Shown piece after piece: positions 4,923 to 6,617 of a stretch of 6,617 bases of DNA (positions are counted from its first letter, which is position 1; each line of letters starts with the position of its first letter). The position numbers and the translations under genes are program-made. The notes beneath the pieces are model-generated. The model was not told where the DNA came from, searched no databases, and was given only the letters and a program-made list of their open reading frames with translations. Source of the DNA: Chloroflexota bacterium (lineage in GTDB: Bacteria > Chloroflexota > Ktedonobacteria > Ktedonobacterales > JACDGC01); assembly GCA_021812265.1 (NCBI GenBank), contig JAKAOI010000133.1, forward strand, positions 1-6,617. The letters are read 5' to 3'.

Positions 4923-6617
4923 ATGAAACCAGTATTGCGCAAGATTTTCCCAACGCATTATATGCGTTTACCGGCGCGTTTTTTGATGAATTAGCGCGTT
5001 CCGGCGTGCGCCATGCAGTATTTTGTCCGGGTTCGCGTTCTACGCCGCTGGTTATGACGCTGACAAAAGAGCCGCGCATTCGCCTGTGGAAGCAAATTGA
5101 CGAACGCTCTGCGGCTTTTTTTGCGCTTGGCGCCGCTAAATATCTGAAAGAGCCGGTCGCAGTTATTTGCACCTCCGGCACTGCGGCGGCAAATTTTCTG
5201 CCCGCTATTGCCGAAGCGCGCTTATCACACATTCCACTGATCGTTATCACGGCAGATCGCCCGCATGAATTGCGCGACTGCGGCGCGCCGCAAACAATCG
5301 ACCAAATCCATCTCTATGGAGGACAGGTAAAATGGTTTTCCGAGGCGCCGCTGCCTGAAGCTTCTAACACCACCCTGCGCTACATCCGCACGCTGGCTTG
5401 CCGCGCCGCAGCAGAAACGCTGACCGCTCCATTTGGCCCCGTGCACATCAATATGCCTTTCCGCGAGCCGCTTACTCCAGAGATTGATCCGAATTTTCAT
5501 CCGGAAAAACTGGATGAAACTGCGCTGTTTGGCAGAGCAAACGGCGCGCCATTCGTGGCGGCGCGTCACGCAGAATACAGCGCCGCCGATGGGGCAACCA
5601 TGGCGCAATTAGCGTCACTGCTAAACAACTCCGAAAAGCCGCTGATCATCGCCGGCTCTCAGCCCTTCCCATCACACCAATCCGCATTGCTGCGCTTCGC
5701 CGAAGCAAACGCTGTCCCCGTCTTGGCAGATCCGCTATCCGGAGCGCGAGGCGCAACCGCTGCGTGCGTAATTTCAGGATATGAGATATTTTTGCGCCAT
5801 CGGCCAACTTCTCATCGACTGCAGCCGGATCTCATAATTCGTGTCGGAGCTGCGCCAGTCTCAAAAATCGTCAATCAATGGCTGGAAACATTTCCGGCTG
5901 TTCCGCACATTATTGTGGATGACTCATTTGGATGGAATGAACCTTCTCATATTGAATCAATGTATATCCGCGCGCATAGCGAGGCCATTTTTGCGCAACT
6001 GAACGCCGACCCCACAATGGCAAATCTGCCGAAAACACCATGGCTCCAAGAATGGCGCCATATTGATTCTGTCGCCGCTGAAGCCGCTGATAACGCCTGC
6101 AATGCGTTTACGGATATGTTCGAGGGCCGGTTATATCGGGAATTAGATCGCATACTGCCGGATAACGCAATCTTATTTGCCGGCAACAGCATGCCAATCC
6201 GCGACACCGACACATTTTTTTGGCGGAAGAACCGCCCGATTACCATATTGGCAAACCGCGCCGCAAACGGTATTGACGGCGTTGTTTCCACAGCGTTGGG
6301 GGTCGCCGCAGCCTCGGGCAAGCGCGTATACTTGGTAATAGGCGATACTTCGCTGTATCATGATATGAACGGGCTGCTGGCGGCGCAGTTAAATCACCTG
6401 CCATTAACAGCGCTGGTGATCAATAATAATGGAGGCGGCATATTCTCGTTTTTATCTCAGGCAAACTATCCCGAAACATTCGAAGATCTATTTGGCGCGC
6501 CAATCTGCCTAGATTTTCAGCATACGGCAAAACTCTATGGCGCGCAGTATACTTTTATTGAATCATGGAATCACCTGCGCGGCGCGCTGGATGAACCGGC
6601 CAATCAAACCGGCCTTG
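4919..6617 (+). CDS. menD: 2-succinyl-5-enolpyruvyl-6-hydroxy-3-cyclohexene-1-carboxylate synthase, 3' partial
   Basis: MenD is a cytoplasmic thiamine-diphosphate enzyme. It decarboxylates 2-oxoglutarate and adds the resulting succinyl-semialdehyde carbanion to isochorismate, making SEPHCHC, the first committed menaquinone intermediate. I translated the frame from ATG 4919 to the right edge; it stays open for 566 codons with no frameshift. Landmarks are CPGSRSTPL (36-44), ERSAAFFALG from E62 (the glutamate that activates ThDP), TSGTAAANF (85-93), TADRPHELRDCGAPQTIDQ (111-129), the GNSMPIRD segment (422-429), NRAANGIDG (446-454), the ThDP/Mg motif GDTSLYHDMNGLL (475-487) and NNNGGGIFSFL (502-512). 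Compared with the usual 550-600 residues, only a few dozen C-terminal residues should be missing. The start overlaps the menF stop as ATGA. A GAGG at 4902-4905 lies 13 nt upstream, rather far, so translational coupling to menF is likely. Another ATG at 4923 is out of frame. Further men genes (menH, menB, menE) would be expected downstream. Confidence 0.97.
   Translation, partial: MNETSIAQDFPNALYAFTGAFFDELARSGVRHAVFCPGSRSTPLVMTLTKEPRIRLWKQIDERSAAFFALGAAKYLKEPVAVICTSGTAAANFLPAIAEARLSHIPLIVITADRPHELRDCGAPQTIDQIHLYGGQVKWFSEAPLPEASNTTLRYIRTLACRAAAETLTAPFGPVHINMPFREPLTPEIDPNFHPEKLDETALFGRANGAPFVAARHAEYSAADGATMAQLASLLNNSEKPLIIAGSQPFPSHQSALLRFAEANAVPVLADPLSGARGATAACVISGYEIFLRHRPTSHRLQPDLIIRVGAAPVSKIVNQWLETFPAVPHIIVDDSFGWNEPSHIESMYIRAHSEAIFAQLNADPTMANLPKTPWLQEWRHIDSVAAEAADNACNAFTDMFEGRLYRELDRILPDNAILFAGNSMPIRDTDTFFWRKNRPITILANRAANGIDGVVSTALGVAAASGKRVYLVIGDTSLYHDMNGLLAAQLNHLPLTALVINNNGGGIFSFLSQANYPETFEDLFGAPICLDFQHTAKLYGAQYTFIESWNHLRGALDEPANQTGL

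Noticed and set aside
4253..4942. 229-codon open frame on the - strand over menF
   Set aside because: It is antisense to the conserved catalytic part of MenF, and its Ser/Arg/Ala-rich translation looks like the reverse shadow of Ala/Gly codons. The - strand frames at 3558-4082 and 4557-4958 are rejected likewise.

Overview
The window holds four genes, all on the + strand, two of them cut by the window edges. They are the C-terminal half of an MMPL-family membrane transporter (1-1337), an unrecognised 551-residue polytopic membrane protein (1512-3167), a complete isochorismate synthase gene menF (3435-4922), and menD, which is open to the right edge (4919-6617). No tRNA, rRNA, insertion sequence, CRISPR array or phage gene is visible.

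Organism: menF and menD indicate a menaquinone-making bacterium. The base composition is intermediate (about half G+C by eye). The proteins are rich in alanine, and Gly/Ala codons favour GGC, GCG and GCC. The transporter resembles the single-chain MMPL type common in Actinobacteria and Firmicutes, so a Gram-positive host is a reasonable guess, but nothing here settles the phylum.

Layout: the transporter ends with tandem TAA codons, followed by a 174-bp gap. That gap holds a weak hairpin, a T run, a plausible extended -10 promoter and an inverted repeat just before the membrane-protein gene. A 267-bp gap follows that gene. It holds two copies of an 11-mer with the form of an extended -10 promoter, a small hairpin, and a 7-codon ORF whose stop overlaps the menF start. 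menF and menD overlap by 4 bp (ATGA) and clearly form one transcription and translation unit. The first two genes have separate gaps and probably their own control.

Function: MenF converts chorismate to isochorismate. MenD adds the succinic semialdehyde unit from 2-oxoglutarate with thiamine diphosphate, giving SEPHCHC, the first committed menaquinone intermediate. More men genes probably follow past the right edge. The link between these and the two membrane proteins is only adjacency. The most novel item is the 551-residue protein, which appears to be built of three transmembrane hairpins, each followed by a basic-aromatic cytoplasmic loop, plus a seventh helix. I found no convincing evidence of a wholly new multi-gene system; the rest is largely ordinary chromosomal content.
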